A stretch of 64,000 bases of DNA, taken from assembly GCA_020744425.1 (NCBI GenBank), contig JAGMUV010000009.1, positions 496,001 through 560,000 on the forward strand, in the 5' to 3' direction. The translations under genes and the position numbers were made by a program. The stretch is from Dactylonectria macrodidyma. Taxonomy: Eukaryota > Ascomycota > Sordariomycetes > Hypocreales > Nectriaceae. Positions 1 through 12,519 of the stretch are shown here, piece after piece (position 1 is the first letter of the stretch; each line of letters starts with the position of its first letter). The notes under the pieces were generated by a model. The model did no database searches. It saw only the letters and a program-made list of their open reading frames with translations, and was not told the DNA's origin.

Positions 1-252
1 GTACGCTTGTGGACTTTTAGATATTTGAGGTAAGCCCCTCTCACCTAAGATAATAGTCCCCGAACGGCCCGCTTTGGTTAGGAGAGAAAATCGGGCTTGA
101 GATGCTACCAAGCAAACGTGTTCGACCCCGGCTCAAACTGAGGTGCTAGAAAAGTATGTCAACTATGTTGAAGCAAAAGTACTGTATGACTAAGCTCCGC
201 TATTCTTCCACCAACTCTTGACGAGTTACTTATATAATTCCTAGGGTTGCAA

Positions 253-3054
253 TTATGTACTGGCCCGATCCCCTATTGCATCTAAGCCCATCTCATAGTT
301 CGCTAAGATCTCTAAGCACCATGTAAAGCTGCAATCCTTTCCGTGGACACTGCTCGACTGTTGGAGGGCGATTGCCATAGAAAAAATGACGTCTTCCCCA
401 TTGAGCATTGATTGGAGTTTCTCTCGAGTTGACTGTTCTTGGATCAACATGACGAAAGGGTTCGCCGGGTTGAGTTCGTTGTTCCAGTCCTCAAATCGAA
501 CCGGTGGAGACCCACAGACAGGCACAGGGACGCTCACTTCATCCGGTGCACCTCCAGTCTCGCTGGTATTCTTGTGGACGTCAAAGTCCCTCTGTTGGTC
601 TTGATACCAATTTAGAACCATCCCAGCGTGTAATGCACAACGCGACACAAATATTGGCAGATGGTGCCTACCGTGGGAAAGCTTTTGGACCAGGCATCGA
701 ACCACCAAGCAGTGAAGCACCAGTTCCACCACAACGGCGGGCGGAAGCGAGATGAGTGTTGAATGCGCTGTTTGGGTGCCTTCGCTACCATGATACCTCT
801 CTATGGCGTCTCTGTCTACAAGTAACGAGATGAGCGTGGAGTGCCACAGAATGTTGGCTTCGAGGTTCTCTTCAGGGATGCTGCCAGGGTTGTTAGTGAG
901 GATAGTGGCGAAGATGTTATCTTCAATAGACGCGGCTTTGTCAGCGAGTAGAGGAGGAAGGCTCTCTACAAGATGCTGGAGAAAGACATCTTGGTCTTGG
1001 AAAACCTCAGTCTCGTTGACTAGTCCGATGCGGCGCACTGAGATCTCTGTGGCAAGGGACGTTATGCTGAGTATCCTTTCCAGCCAGTGACTTTTCTCCA
1101 TTTCTGGAGGCTTCGTTTCCATGTGAGGATTCCGATACACCTCGGTATGGGTAAACCCGATGCGAACGGTTGAAGGATGCCAGGTTGTCGTGTCTACGTT
1201 CTGGCTAGCTTCCATCTGAGCGATATCTCGCCACTCGTCCGCAGTCTGCGCCGCGAACAGAGCGTCAGATGCTAGTGCTCGAACCCGCTCTGGCCTGAAT
1301 TTAACCAAGGGTGGCTGGGAAAATATAGAGCCTAGTTCGCTGTCGATAATGGCCAGGGTATAGGCAACTCTGCCACTTGATGAGCAAATGTTCGACGATC
1401 GGAAAAGAGAGGAGGAAACGATTCCTAGTAAACTAACCTGAGTTTCATTTCTTCGTCAACCCAATCCCTCCAGCGTGAATATAGCTCGGACTCCGGAAGG
1501 TTCCGCAATGCCGTATGGTGCAGTCCCTCAGAAGGTTGACGACGTCTCAAATCCGGGAGTATGCCTACACGCCGTGCCCACTAAGAGCGATATGATGAGT
1601 TAGGGGCACACTTGTAAAGTAACACCAAGAAGAGCCCGAAATGAATTTAAAAAGCCGAAAAAGAGCTGGGGATGAGATATGAAAGCAAACTAATTATTGT
1701 AAGGATTATATCGAGAATGCCACTCACCAGTACGACTGGGCCCAGGTAGGTTACGCTTAGTGCCAATAATTCCGAATCCTGGGGTAATACCAAATTGTCA
1801 GCCCCGAGTTGCTCAGTCACATGTGTAAAATAGTTCTCGCGAGTATAAACCAACCCCTAGTAAAAGAGCGTGAAGGTCAAGGTGCATTTGCATCAAGATG
1901 AGGATCATCTGATTCGTTGAAGAATTGCTCGACATGATAGACTTCCACTACCATGAATTCTTATTAGTCTCCCCTGGTTACTCAGGTGAACAATAGGATG
2001 AGAGTCCTACCATACCTTTGACATAATTAGAAAACCAACACGATCTCGCAGTCTTTTGCCAAATTCCAGGGCGTCTCGACTTCCTGCGAATACGGATCCA
2101 ATGGCGCACATGGAGAAGAACAACAAGTGGTTGTTTTCCCAAGACGGAGCCAAGGACGGCAGATGGATTATTGGGAAGCGCGGCCAGAAATTTTCGACGT
2201 AGAGGTTGAAGCACATTTTCTAGTGGACAGTTGTCAGTGGCGCGCTGTTTGGGATCCTTGAGGCAACGTGAGTTTCGTGCAGGTGAAATTGCCGACACGT
2301 ACCATGAACCGCGGATTACGGTAGAGGCTGTGATCAAATATCATTGGGGTCGTCAAGTTTGCATGGACTCTAAGAGTAGTAGAATTCTCGGTACCAAGAG
2401 TATCATCTTCGGCTGGCGTGAATACATCCACTGACATTTTGAAGTCACTCATGCACCAGCGGGTTGCCCAGGCCCTGTGCATAGCTTCGACAAGGCGGGT
2501 TCGTCTGTCCGTTTTGCTCTCCTGGCAGCTGATCTTATCGGTCATCAGAGTCGCTTCTAGAAGTCCACTGGCGGTAGTCTGATCCGAGCCATCTGGTTGG
2601 ATTTCATTCCACAGGCTCAGAGATGAGGAAGACATTATGGCGGAGTCGCCGCTCCATGTTTCGAGACTGACATTGAAGCCAGTGTGGTGGTCTGTCGGCG
2701 CCCAGGTGGATGAGAGACTTGTATGGGACAGCCTATCGAGCGTTCCATCCAGAAATGCTGGAATATCTGTCATGAGAGTACTGTCTCCAAAGCAGTCTTG
2801 GGGCAGTTGCGCTGACTGAGTCAATCGATCTAATGGCAGACCTAGTAGGGTGGCTGTTTCGGAATCATGGCTTGTAGCGGGCTTGTCCCGTAGATGGTGA
2901 TTGAGCGGGAAGTCAGAGGCACTCTTGTTGACACTGGTCGTTCTGGCGGAGTTGGCGACGCTCCTAGAGTGGCGTCTCTCATGGCGCTTGAGGACATCTT
3001 TGCGCGCGAAGCTGGCATGACACGCTGAACAGGAGAAAGGCTTTTCTTTCGTAT
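253..3054 (-). CDS. C2H2 zinc-finger regulator with fungal-specific transcription factor domain (5' end and middle unresolved)
   Basis: Nuclear transcription factor by family. The 5'-most clear exon (3054 to about 2303) opens with one complete C2H2 finger: CSAC, then FARKDVLKRH and a second His. It ends at a GTACGT donor. The next exon (2219-2016) has the hallmark of the fungal regulatory domain (ENFWPRFPIIHLPS, then SMCAIGSVFAGSRDA). An exon at 1580-1438 (WARRVGIL to DEEMKLR) joins in frame to 1369-253. I could not resolve the stretch between 2015 and 1581. I also found no first finger or convincing start: an ATG at 3228 is followed by a GTACGT donor, but its phase does not fit the acceptor at 3055. 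Families of this type normally carry two fingers, so the gene may be decayed at its 5' end. The neighbouring P450 is a possible target. Domain assignment is firm; intactness is doubtful. Confidence 0.65.
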
Positions 3055-4532
3055 CTGCCAAAGCCCAAGGTGTTAGTGGCGAGAGAACAAGCGGATGTGA
3101 AAGTTTAGAGAGCCATAAGAGATTGGGCAAGATGAGATGATTCAAGGTGTTGAGTGGCGCGTTGGTTGTTGAGCACCGAAGTGAGAAAAGCGGGGTCTAA
3201 TTAACTTGCTACGTACGGACACGTTCATGGCGAAGAAGGTGGTCTCTCTTTATAAAGTCGCGGCTGCAGTATTGGCATCTCAGCTCATCCATTACGGCAG
3301 GGTGGGTGTGACGTGGTTAGGGAGGTGTTATGCAGGGGTTCAAGGGCGACGGCATGAACTATGGGACAGGCACCTCAAGCCTCGATAAGCAACAAGGAAT
3401 TCCAAGCACCTCGGTATACGGATATTCCATACGAGAGAGGGGTGATTTGAATCGTATAGTCCATTCCTGCATTACTCTACGACGCCAGAGACGTTACTCC
3501 GCCCTGGCCCATTCAATTGCCGACCTCAACTACCGCCCCACCCCCGGATTGCTTTCCGTAACCCGGAGTATCAAAAATGGATAGCGGCTGGCCAGAGCCC
3601 GGGATTTCCGGCGACCTTACTTATCCCGCTGCTTCACCAGAAGCAGTGCTACACTCAACTGTCATCTCATTGTCCTAGGTGGCTGGGAAGGATCTTTCCC
3701 ATACACCAGCGAAGCCTGCGCAGGCGCTCTCTTACCCACCCAAGACCAGCTGGACCTCCTGAAGTCTTGGTGATGAAGTTAATAAAAGCAGCTGAAAAGC
3801 ATCGATCGCCAGTCCCGATCTACGGATATATCTACCATAAGCCTTCATGGTTCTTCATACATGTTTTGTAATAGAGCGAGCTAGACTGTCAGGCACCCTA
3901 GGGGACATCATGGGCCCATCGACTCTCCTCGTATCTCTAATGGACTTACGGGCAGGCATATTAAGCTCACTTGCAGTATAACGTGCTTCAAGGTCCCTTT
4001 ATTGCAATATCCTCACTGTGCCCACGGTGCATCTGTTGAAGGGAAAGTTGAGTCCCAGCTGCCAGAGGCATGCCATCTTTGGAATAGACGTTTGCGGGGA
4101 AAATGGGGCCGGCAAATGGAAGATGGGGCGGCCGGTGCCCACTGGATGGGGCGGATTTAAGCAGGACCCCGAGATCCGAACTAGCAGCTCAGCCAAAGTG
4201 TCTTGTGTCATCGGCACAAGTCAGGAAACGGATAGTTCTCCGCCCCACAATGCCATTGCCAATACTGCGCAGATGACGGGCCATAGATGTGGGACAGCAT
4301 CTTGGAGGAGGCAGTAAAGGGTCTGCGCATAGGCTCGCGTGAGCCGTTAAAGCCCTTAAGAACTTGTGCTATTCACTCTGGAAACTGCCTGTTCTATCCG
4401 CTTGCCATCTCACCACGCCAAACCCCATTGTCGGCATCATTTGAGCACGTCCACTGAATTCAAGACTCAAGCTTACTGAACCTTGAGTGGGCGCTGCTCA
4501 CTTCATTTTGAACATCCTTCACACTCCTCAGC
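3055..4532. other. Intergenic region between C2H2 regulator and P450
   Basis: About 1.5 kb separating the C2H2 regulator from the P450 start. It probably holds both promoters. Short open frames on both strands lack recognisable domains and I support no gene here. Confidence 0.4.
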
Positions 4533-7046
4533 ATGCATCCCCATATGCCGGACCACTATGCCCGTCTCCTTCCGATCACGGCACCAATGGCCGCGGCTTT
4601 CGCTTTCCTATATCTTTTGTACATGTTGTGCCGGAACTGCCTGAGCAGAAAAGCCCTGCTCCCCTTGCCTCCGGGACCAACTGGCATACCACTGCTGGGC
4701 AACATAGTTGATGTTGTGAGAGAATCGAAAAAGGGGCAACAGCATCTCCTCATACAGCAGTGGGCCAGAAAGTACGGAGATGTATTCAAAGTCCAGATAG
4801 GCCCTCACACGGAATACTACCTCAACTCGGACCGAGCCGTCAAAGTAGGACACTTCCCACTACCCTTTGGCTCGCTCTTATTGGCTCTCCTGTTTGCTTA
4901 CTCGCATCTATAGGAGCTCCTGGATCGCTCATCAGCACAGACTTCCCAGCGACCACGGTGGATCGTGAGTAGCGAGCTGATGTGTAGCAAGTTAAATGTA
5001 CTTCTTCTCAGTGCGAGTGACACCCGTTGGAAGGTACTTCTTTCGAATGCTCTCTCCTATCTCCGTGGCAATGATCTGACCTAAATCAGCACCAACGACG
5101 CGTGATACATTCAGGCCTCACAAGCGTAGCGCAAGCTGATGCTGGGCTGCCGTAAGTTTAGAGGAGTTTCCACACTCCGCTATTTCCTATTCTGACGCTG
5201 TTACAGCTTCCTCCACTATGAGACCGCCAAGTTCGTGCATCAAATCGCAAACAATCCGTCGTGGGGCCATTCCCCTGCAAAATTATGGGCCAGCCTTGGG
5301 AGATATACCTATAGCACTTTTGCGTCGCAGATCTTTGGCATGGAGGTAAGCCAGCAAGGACGCATAGTTCACGTGAGCATGACTAATCATAGTAAACTTC
5401 AAGATTCCAAACAGCGATGATCCAGTCATCGCATATATTCACGGTACGGCTGCCCCAAAACTAACTGATTTGTTGTGTCCAAAGGGAGGACTAATGCGCC
5501 ATCTTTTCTGTAGAGACGGGTCTCGCCCAGATCAAAGGTACTTCGCTTCGTACCCCTAAATCGTTCCTGCGTGTGAATCTAATAAAATCCTAGCAACTCT
5601 ACCAGGGATGTATATCGTTGATACGATCACATTGCTAGACCGGTTGCCTCTGTATTTGAAGCCATGGGAGCGTGACGCAAGAGCTAGGTTCCAGAGAGAT
5701 TTGGATTGGTGCATGGAGAAGTTGGAGGTAGGCCCGAACCTTTCATATCACAGAACCATGGAATTCAATTCTAACTACCTTCCTCAGCGTGTCAAAAGAC
5801 AGGAGTCCCGCGGGGACTCTAATTTTCGCCCGGCTTTCCTTCGCATGGTTGTCGACGACGAAAAGCACTTAGGCTTCCAGACCGAGGAAGAGGCCGCCTA
5901 TCTGTCCTTGATGGTTTTACTCGGGGCTGCAGATACAGCAAGTTGACCCAAACCGATCCGAAAACATCCACAAGTCTATCGCCAGGGCTAACATGAAGAC
6001 CGTAGAGCCAAATGTCGACCTGGTCATTTATGGAAGCCATGATGATGTTTCCCGACGTGATGAAGAAAGCCCAATCAGAGATAGGTGCGAGCATATTTAT
6101 CCCGTTTCCATTCGGTCCGAGCTTACTATCGTATACAGACAACGTCGTCAATGATCGCCTGCCCGTCTTCTCTGATATAGAACAGATACCATATGTGAGA
6201 TGTCTGATGAAGGAATTGTGGCGTTGGAGGCCTCCGGTTGCGCTTGGCCACCCCCATATAACCACGCGTGACATCGAGTACCGCGGCTATCGAATCCCCA
6301 AGGGGGCCAGCTTACACTTGAACGCATGGTACGTGGACTATACATTTGCCTAATTACCACTGCGTTGCACCTTTTCAAAAGCCTGACATGTCCCCAGGGC
6401 CATTGGCCACGATCCTGCCCGTCATGAGGACCCAGAGAGATTCTGGCCAGAGCGGTATATGCATGATAAGACAACAGTGAGCCACACCTCCCCCACTTTG
6501 ATATTGAGACATGGGACTAATCCGCTGGTTCCTGTGGTAGACCATGCAGAGTATTAATTCCTCCGATGTATCCACGAGGGATCATTTCGCCTTTGGGGCG
6601 GGCCGCCGAATTTGTATGTACATTGTCCTCCAGGACTCCATGGCCCATAGTGCCTGACTTGCCTGTCCTCCGTCTAATTGCATTGACTAACACTTTCCCT
6701 TTCATGTGCTCAGGCCCTGGTTACAACGTCGCCGAGCGCTCCTTGGCTGTTTCCATCATGCGTTTGTTGTGGTCATTCGACATCGCCCCTATTCCAGGAA
6801 CCCCCTTGCCACTCAATCCTTCTGCGTATCCCTCCATGATGCCGGGCAATCCAGGCGTTGGTCTGCCTGTCACCTTGACGGTCAGAAGCGCAGAGAAGAA
6901 GGCCATTATCGACCGTGACTATGAGGAGCAGTGCAAGATGAGGCCACAGATGGTACGTGGCACAGTTCCCAAACAATTATTCTGGGCGTTTATAAGCCAT
7001 GCATGTTGATTTACTGACAGATTTCCTCTAGGAGAGTCTCGGTTAA
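4533..7046 (+). CDS. Cytochrome P450 monooxygenase, 14 exons (O-methylsterigmatocystin-oxidoreductase-like type)
   Basis: Heme-thiolate monooxygenase, expected on the ER membrane; substrate unknown. Exons are 4533-4844, 4914-5033, 5090-5151, 5207-5345, 5404-5443, 5514-5537, 5594-5727, 5788-5937, 6006-6084, 6139-6328, 6398-6476, 6541-6613, 6714-6952 and 7032-7046. They total 1656 nt (551 residues), closing in frame. An N-terminal membrane segment (about residues 12-37) is followed by the proline hinge LPPGPTGIPLLG. The oxygen-binding I-helix reads GAADTS, the ExxR motif is KELWRW, and the heme loop FGAGRRICPG is rebuilt across an intron with Cys468. The I-helix motif is formed by splicing a GC-AG intron (5938-6005, donor GCAAGT). 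The intron 5728-5787 is 60 nt and free of stops, so it could be retained in frame. I see no disabling lesion. The exact CYP family is uncertain. Confidence 0.88.
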
Positions 7047-8304
7047 CGGCCTGGGAGCTCGCGGTATACTGTCTGCAGGTATCTGCCTAAACCTTCGCAG
7101 CTTTTAGCATGTGATAACGCGAGCGATGAACTCTTCCAGTGGTAGAGAAAGCTAGATAAGACTACATAGTACTCAGTGAACGCGGGAATTTCGATGATAA
7201 ACATGCGATATCACTTGTTCGAACCAGGGTGGTGGGGTGCTACCCTAGACTAGGGCAAACACAAACGTATGCCACCAAACCAAGCTCTATGCCACACTTA
7301 CATCGGGGGAAAAAATGAATGTACATATGGTAGACTATTTCCATCATCATCACCTCCTTTGAACTTTTAAATGCCTATTTTGGACGTAATGTCCTATTCC
7401 ACAAGGGCTGTCCGCCATATCTCGGTTTAATGGTGAATTTGTTGACCACGCGTCGACTAAATGCAGTAACATATTTGACCAATCTAGCCTACCAATGAAA
7501 CAACCATTCCCCTATCAAGTCGAATGTTCAATATGTATCGAGACCATCTAGTTCGTTCAATTAACATCGCCTAACAGCTAAGATAGATCAAGGCCTCGAT
7601 CAATAGCAAGGTGCAAGGGGGGGTATCTAGATGCTAGCTTGGGCCTTATCCAAGGTGGATCCGATTGCGGCGGTGTAGAGTTGACCATCAGAATGCCTAA
7701 TACGGCCATAGCTTGCTTCGAGATTGGCACTCTAGGGATCGAGTCAGGTCTTATGGCCAGACACACGATAAACGGCGCCCTGAATGCCGATAGTGCAAGG
7801 CCAATGCATACCTTCTCCGCATTCTCTAGACCGGAGGACTTGACCAGTCCAACCTTGATTCCTCGCAACATCGCTTGTCCCTGTTCAACAGGCAACGCAA
7901 TCTAGAGGCAAACCGGCAAAGTCAGCGTCCACTTCCCCACAGTCCCTGGCGACGCCTTCATGGGCTGGAGCACGGGCCAGATCCTCGAGCTTGCCTATCC
8001 GCTTACCGCATCGAGGTTAAACACCAAACTCAGTCACGCGAAGAGAGAGTGGTTGGCGTCTTGGCTTGGTCGTATTCAGGGCAAGCGTGTGTGAAGAGAG
8101 GCTCCGAGGAACTGGGATGGTTTTCGGGAGACTGGGACGGCCTAGAAAGACTACAAGAGTTCGAACATTTAATAGTCGGTAACTCGCCTGTACTTTGGAA
8201 AACATCACCACGGGCTTCACAACTCATCCATCCCTTGTCTCAACTCCACCTTCTTGGATTCTACACTTTTCCCTCATTGACAACCCCATAATTCTTTTCT
8301 CAAG
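7047..8304. other. Intergenic region with possible decayed coding remnants
   Basis: About 1.26 kb between the P450 and the transporter. Open stretches around 7580-7900 (both strands) and 7920-8080 (plus) read like protein but match no family I recognise and lack clear starts. They may be remnants of a dead gene. The 3' part should hold the transporter promoter. Confidence 0.3.
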
Positions 8305-10017
8305 ATGACGCTCTCCGTTCCCGTCCCCGGAACCGTGCAGCTGGTCGACACCAAGGGAACCCTCAACGTTAAGCACGGCAAGGACCACCACGACATCGTC
8401 CTCGTCCCGCAACCCAGCGACCACCCCGATGACCCTCTGCGATGGACGCAGCCGCGGAAGATGCAAAACGTCGCCTGCGCCATGGCCTGGTGCTTCTTCG
8501 CCGCGGCCATGATCTCGGGTCTGTCGCCGGCGTACGTGCTTATGGAGGCAGACACGGGCATCTCCGTCGCTGATCTCAGCACGGGTAACGGATTGATGTT
8601 CTTGTTTCTCGGATGCGGGACGCTCATCACGCAGTGTGCCGCTCTCAACTACGGTCGTCGGCCTACTCTCGTCGCGTCTATTATCCTCACCACCCTCGTC
8701 AGCCTCTGGGCCGCCTACGTCAAGACCAAGGGCGAATTCTTCGCTAACCGCATCATCCTAGGTGTCGTGTCATCGCCAATGGAGACGCTCATCGAGGTCA
8801 TCATCGGCGACGTCTTCTTCACTCATGACCGCGGCTTCTATATGGGCCTATACTCGTGGACGCTCTGGGGCGCCGCTTTCCTGGCCCCCGTGGCCTCGGG
8901 CTTCGTCGCCCAGGACCTGGGCTGGCGATGGATCCAGTACATCATGGCCATCATCGGCGCCGGTACCACCGCCATGACCTTTTTCTTCTTCGAGGAGACC
9001 ATGTACTACCGACCCGCCGGACAGCCGGAGATAATGGGCGTTCAAGAATCAACCACGGCTGATGACTTGGGCGCGATGGAGAAGAAGATCCAGTTGGAGG
9101 CTAACTCAGACGACACCAAGTACAGCTCATCCTCTCCCGACCAAGCCTCCTTCGCCAGATCTATCGACAACAACACGGCCGAACCACCACTAGAAAGCAC
9201 CAAGACACGTCTCGAGAAGATGAGGCTCTGGGGCCTCCGAGACCCACGACAGCCGAACCCGTTCAAGCTTTTTTTCCTGCCCATCCAGCTCTACCGATAC
9301 CCCGGCATGATCTTCTCGGGTATCCTCGTCGGCGGAATCCTATCATGGTATAACGTGGTTGGCGGCTCGCTGGCCCTAATCCTCAGCAACGCGCCATACA
9401 ACTTCACTGCCAACACGATTGGCCTGACATATCTCGCGTGCTTCATCGGCGTCAGCATTGGCTGCTTTATTTCGGGCTGGCTGTCGGATATCATCGTCAT
9501 TAAGCTCGCTCGGCGCAACGGTGGTGTCATGGAACCTGAGCAACGTCTCTGGCTGTGCCTTGTTGCCATTGTGGCTCATCCAGCCGGTTGCCTCCTCTAC
9601 GGCGTCGGAGCATCGTATAGCATTCACTGGGTGGGCATCATCTTTGGCCTCGGTCTGATTTCTGTCACGCTGCCGATCGGAACAAGTCTTGCATTCACAT
9701 ACATTCTCGACAGCTACAAAGAGGTGGCAGGAGAGGGCATGGTTTCAGTTATTCTAATCCGCAACCTGATGGGTAAGTTCGCCTGGTCTGGTATAGTGAT
9801 TCAAGACTAACGGGTGATAGGCTTTGCTTTTAGCTACGCAGTTGTTCCCATCATCAACAACCTGGGTCTCCGCAATGCCTTTGTCCTCGTCGCACTTCTG
9901 GGACTCATGTTTTGGTGCTTTTGCATTTTCATGATTGTGTTTGGCAAGTCTCTCCGACGATCATCGGCAACTTCGTACTGGAGGCTTGTGGAAAAGTATG
10001 GAGCGGCTGCTCATTAA
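8305..10017 (+). CDS. Major facilitator superfamily transporter (HOL1/drug:H+ antiporter type)
   Basis: Predicted plasma-membrane proton-coupled transporter. Two exons (8305-9772 and 9821-10017) are joined by a 48-nt GTAAGT intron, giving 554 residues. The N-terminal HPDDPLRW motif is typical of the HOL1-like fungal branch. Twelve hydrophobic segments are visible, with a long hydrophilic loop (about residues 240-320) between the two six-helix halves. The loop between helices 2 and 3 reads NYGRRPTL, a variant of the family signature. The substrate cannot be told from sequence. A Zn2Cys6 regulator lies 1.1 kb downstream on the same strand and may control it. Full length, no damage seen. Confidence 0.85.
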
Positions 10018-11136
10018 GGTGCTGTGTTTTCTTTTCTAGTGTTTGGGCGAGTATGAGGGCCTTGACATGAGCAGGCTAATGTGGAGGAGCAACTATAGAG
10101 TACATCCATCGCAATTGTGATTGTGCAAATACGAGGCTTTGACTTCTTACTTGTGTATCTGATGGGCAGTGATTTTTTTCAAATATTGGTTGCATGACAC
10201 TGGAGGTGAGAACCCATGATGAGGGCGATCTTAGGTAGTCCCAACAGAGTTGTGCGGGGACGATGGTGGCTGGCTACACGATAGGTCACACGATGAGGGT
10301 CTAGAATATTGCGTTGTGGTTGGGCGGATCTTATTTATGACAAGTTGCATGCATACTCAACCTCGATAGAGCCTCGTGCCACTCGACTTGACTCGGATGG
10401 CTGCAGTTGACGAGTCACAAGTAGTCGACGGCATCCTGGCAGTTCTCGATGCAGCTACCCAGACTCCACCCATGGACTCGAATTACCGCTAGGGGTTATC
10501 GAGAAGATGCTAGTCCCGATGTGGAAAGTTGATTGTCCAAGTTGAAGTGGATCCTCGATAAGAGCTCACCATGCATCCTAAGCTGCGGGCAGCCAGGAAA
10601 TGCCACTTCTCCCCCGCATTGCTTGATGACCGTGCTGGACAAGGTTGGGCTATTGACATCCTTGAAAGTGGCTTTGATATCCTTGATAGTGGCTCTGAGC
10701 TCGCTATTTCAGCCAATCTACAGCTGCGGGTACGTCATGTCCTCCCGGGGAATTGCTTCCAGTGCAGGGAGACGGAGGGCCCGGGTTCATGGCTCAACCC
10801 CGCAATGTGTGTCTTGTCATGTAATACCCGTAGGCTATCGACGTGATAGGGTTGGTGCCGTGTAGGTAGGCTTTTGAGGCTTGGAGGGGTTGGACGGCTA
10901 ATGGTCAAGTGATGGGGTAGCTAGACCACCGCAGGGTTTATAATGGTGGTGGGCCTGTGATAACAACTGTGACCCCATGTTCTTTATCTGGGTTGTGCTG
11001 CTGGTCCACTTGCGTCCACTCCATCACGATTCACGAACATCATCACAAACAACTCTATTCCTGTATACGATATCTACGACCACCAGACATATACCACTAT
11101 TGTACATCTACAACCCTGTCAATCAATATATCGAAA
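10018..11136. other. Intergenic region upstream of Zn2Cys6 regulator
   Basis: About 1.1 kb with no supported gene. It ends in a pyrimidine/A-rich leader before the regulator ATG, whose context CGAAAATGG is favourable. Near 10665-10695 there are near-identical short direct repeats (TTGACATCCTTGAAAGTGGC and TTGATATCCTTGATAGTGGC). Confidence 0.4.
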
Positions 11137-12519
11137 ATGGGAAAAGCACCTACCACACGTGTCCGCGTCGTCGAAGGCTCATGCTGGCCGTGCAAGAAAC
11201 GCCGCATCAAGTGCGACCTAGGCAAACCATCCTGCGCACGCTGCGGCCTCGTTGGCGCATCATGCGACTACAATACTCGCCTCATCCGCTGGAGCACGCG
11301 GCCAGCCGTGACGGTACCGCCCATGTACCGCACCATCAGCCGCGACGAGCAACTCGCGGGCTCGCTGGCTGTCTACGAGAAACGTGCCCTCGACTACTTC
11401 CACGGCCGCTTCTGGCCGCTGCTGACGACGGCATCGGAGCCGTGCTCGGCGCCGATCCTTGTTGCGTTGGAGCATCGAGTTGTGCTGCTGGCTACCTGTG
11501 TGCTCGCGGATGCCCATCGATGGCTGCAGGATGGCCGCAATAGTCGCAGCATCTTGAATGTCAAGCGGCTCGAGTGCCTTGCTGCCCTGCGCGTCGAGGT
11601 CGATGACTGCTGTGCAAAGGGCGACGGGCCACTGCAGACGCTGTTGTTTGCGGTGCTGCTGCTGTACTTCCACGATGGCTTCCTCGAGTGCGTCGAGGCG
11701 TCTGCGTCAACGTCGAGTCATCGCGACGGCGTCTTGGCCATTGTCGACCGTCTAGGTGGCATCACAGCCGCTCTCGATACCGGCCAAGACCCTCTTCACC
11801 TACTGCTGTCCGAGTTCTGCTCAGCCGACCTGGGCACGGCCATTCTCAAAGGAAAAGTGCCCTCATTCCCCCCATCCGTCTGGGAATCCATCAACAAGGG
11901 GCCCGTCTGGTGGGGACAAGACACCCACGGCCGACATTCGCTCTCGGCCGTCTTCCGCGAGATATCCTCTATGGCCTTTTACCTCGATGCCACCAGCACG
12001 ATGCGCGAAGAATTCTCCATCCCCAGGATCCGCGAATTCGAAGCCGCCCTGCAGCCCATCTACGCGCCCCTCGCCGTAGAGGATCTCGACAGCCCTGGGT
12101 CAGACCACGAAGACCCGGGTGAGAAAGACCTCGAAGCCACCCACGCTTACGCTTTGATACGAGCATTCCAACACTCTGCCCTCATCTACCTATACCGAGC
12201 CATCTGCGGTCTCCCAATAAACCACCCGCTCGTGCAACAGCACACACAGTCATGTTTGGACTGCATCTTCGGCATCCGACGGCCGTCCAAGGTTCTCAAC
12301 TGTATCGTGCTGCCACTCTGCATCGCTGGCGCGCACGCGCAGACGGCAAAGGAGCAAAAGGGCGTCCGCAACATGGTGAGCTACATTCATGATGAGATTC
12401 GTTTCGCGTCGATCCACTCGCTCAGCTCGGCCCTGGAAGGAATATGGAAGGTTGAGATTCCTGGTATGACGTGGTCAGAAATGTTTTCTGAATTGAACCC
12501 CGAGGCTATTATCCTGTAG
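11137..12519 (+). CDS. Zn2Cys6 binuclear-cluster transcription factor
   Basis: Intronless, 460 residues. The zinc cluster lies at residues 16-43 with exact spacing CX2CX6CX6CX2CX6C (CWPC, KKRRIK, C, CARC, then C), followed by a short basic linker. The remaining 400 residues are a helical regulatory region of the kind found in fungal pathway-specific activators. An upstream in-frame ATG exists at 10993 or earlier, but the chosen ATG sits just before the basic/zinc region and has the best context. It likely binds CGG-type half-sites. The closest candidate target is the transporter upstream. Target pathway unknown. Confidence 0.85.
   Translation: MGKAPTTRVRVVEGSCWPCKKRRIKCDLGKPSCARCGLVGASCDYNTRLIRWSTRPAVTVPPMYRTISRDEQLAGSLAVYEKRALDYFHGRFWPLLTTASEPCSAPILVALEHRVVLLATCVLADAHRWLQDGRNSRSILNVKRLECLAALRVEVDDCCAKGDGPLQTLLFAVLLLYFHDGFLECVEASASTSSHRDGVLAIVDRLGGITAALDTGQDPLHLLLSEFCSADLGTAILKGKVPSFPPSVWESINKGPVWWGQDTHGRHSLSAVFREISSMAFYLDATSTMREEFSIPRIREFEAALQPIYAPLAVEDLDSPGSDHEDPGEKDLEATHAYALIRAFQHSALIYLYRAICGLPINHPLVQQHTQSCLDCIFGIRRPSKVLNCIVLPLCIAGAHAQTAKEQKGVRNMVSYIHDEIRFASIHSLSSALEGIWKVEIPGMTWSEMFSELNPEAIIL

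Noticed and set aside
4018..4317. Open frames on both strands upstream of the first P450
   Set aside because: No domain, no consistent splicing, composition not gene-like.
7578..7905. Open frames on both strands between P450 and transporter
   Set aside because: Protein-like in places but unrecognised, overlapping on both strands and without clear starts; kept only as a possible relic.
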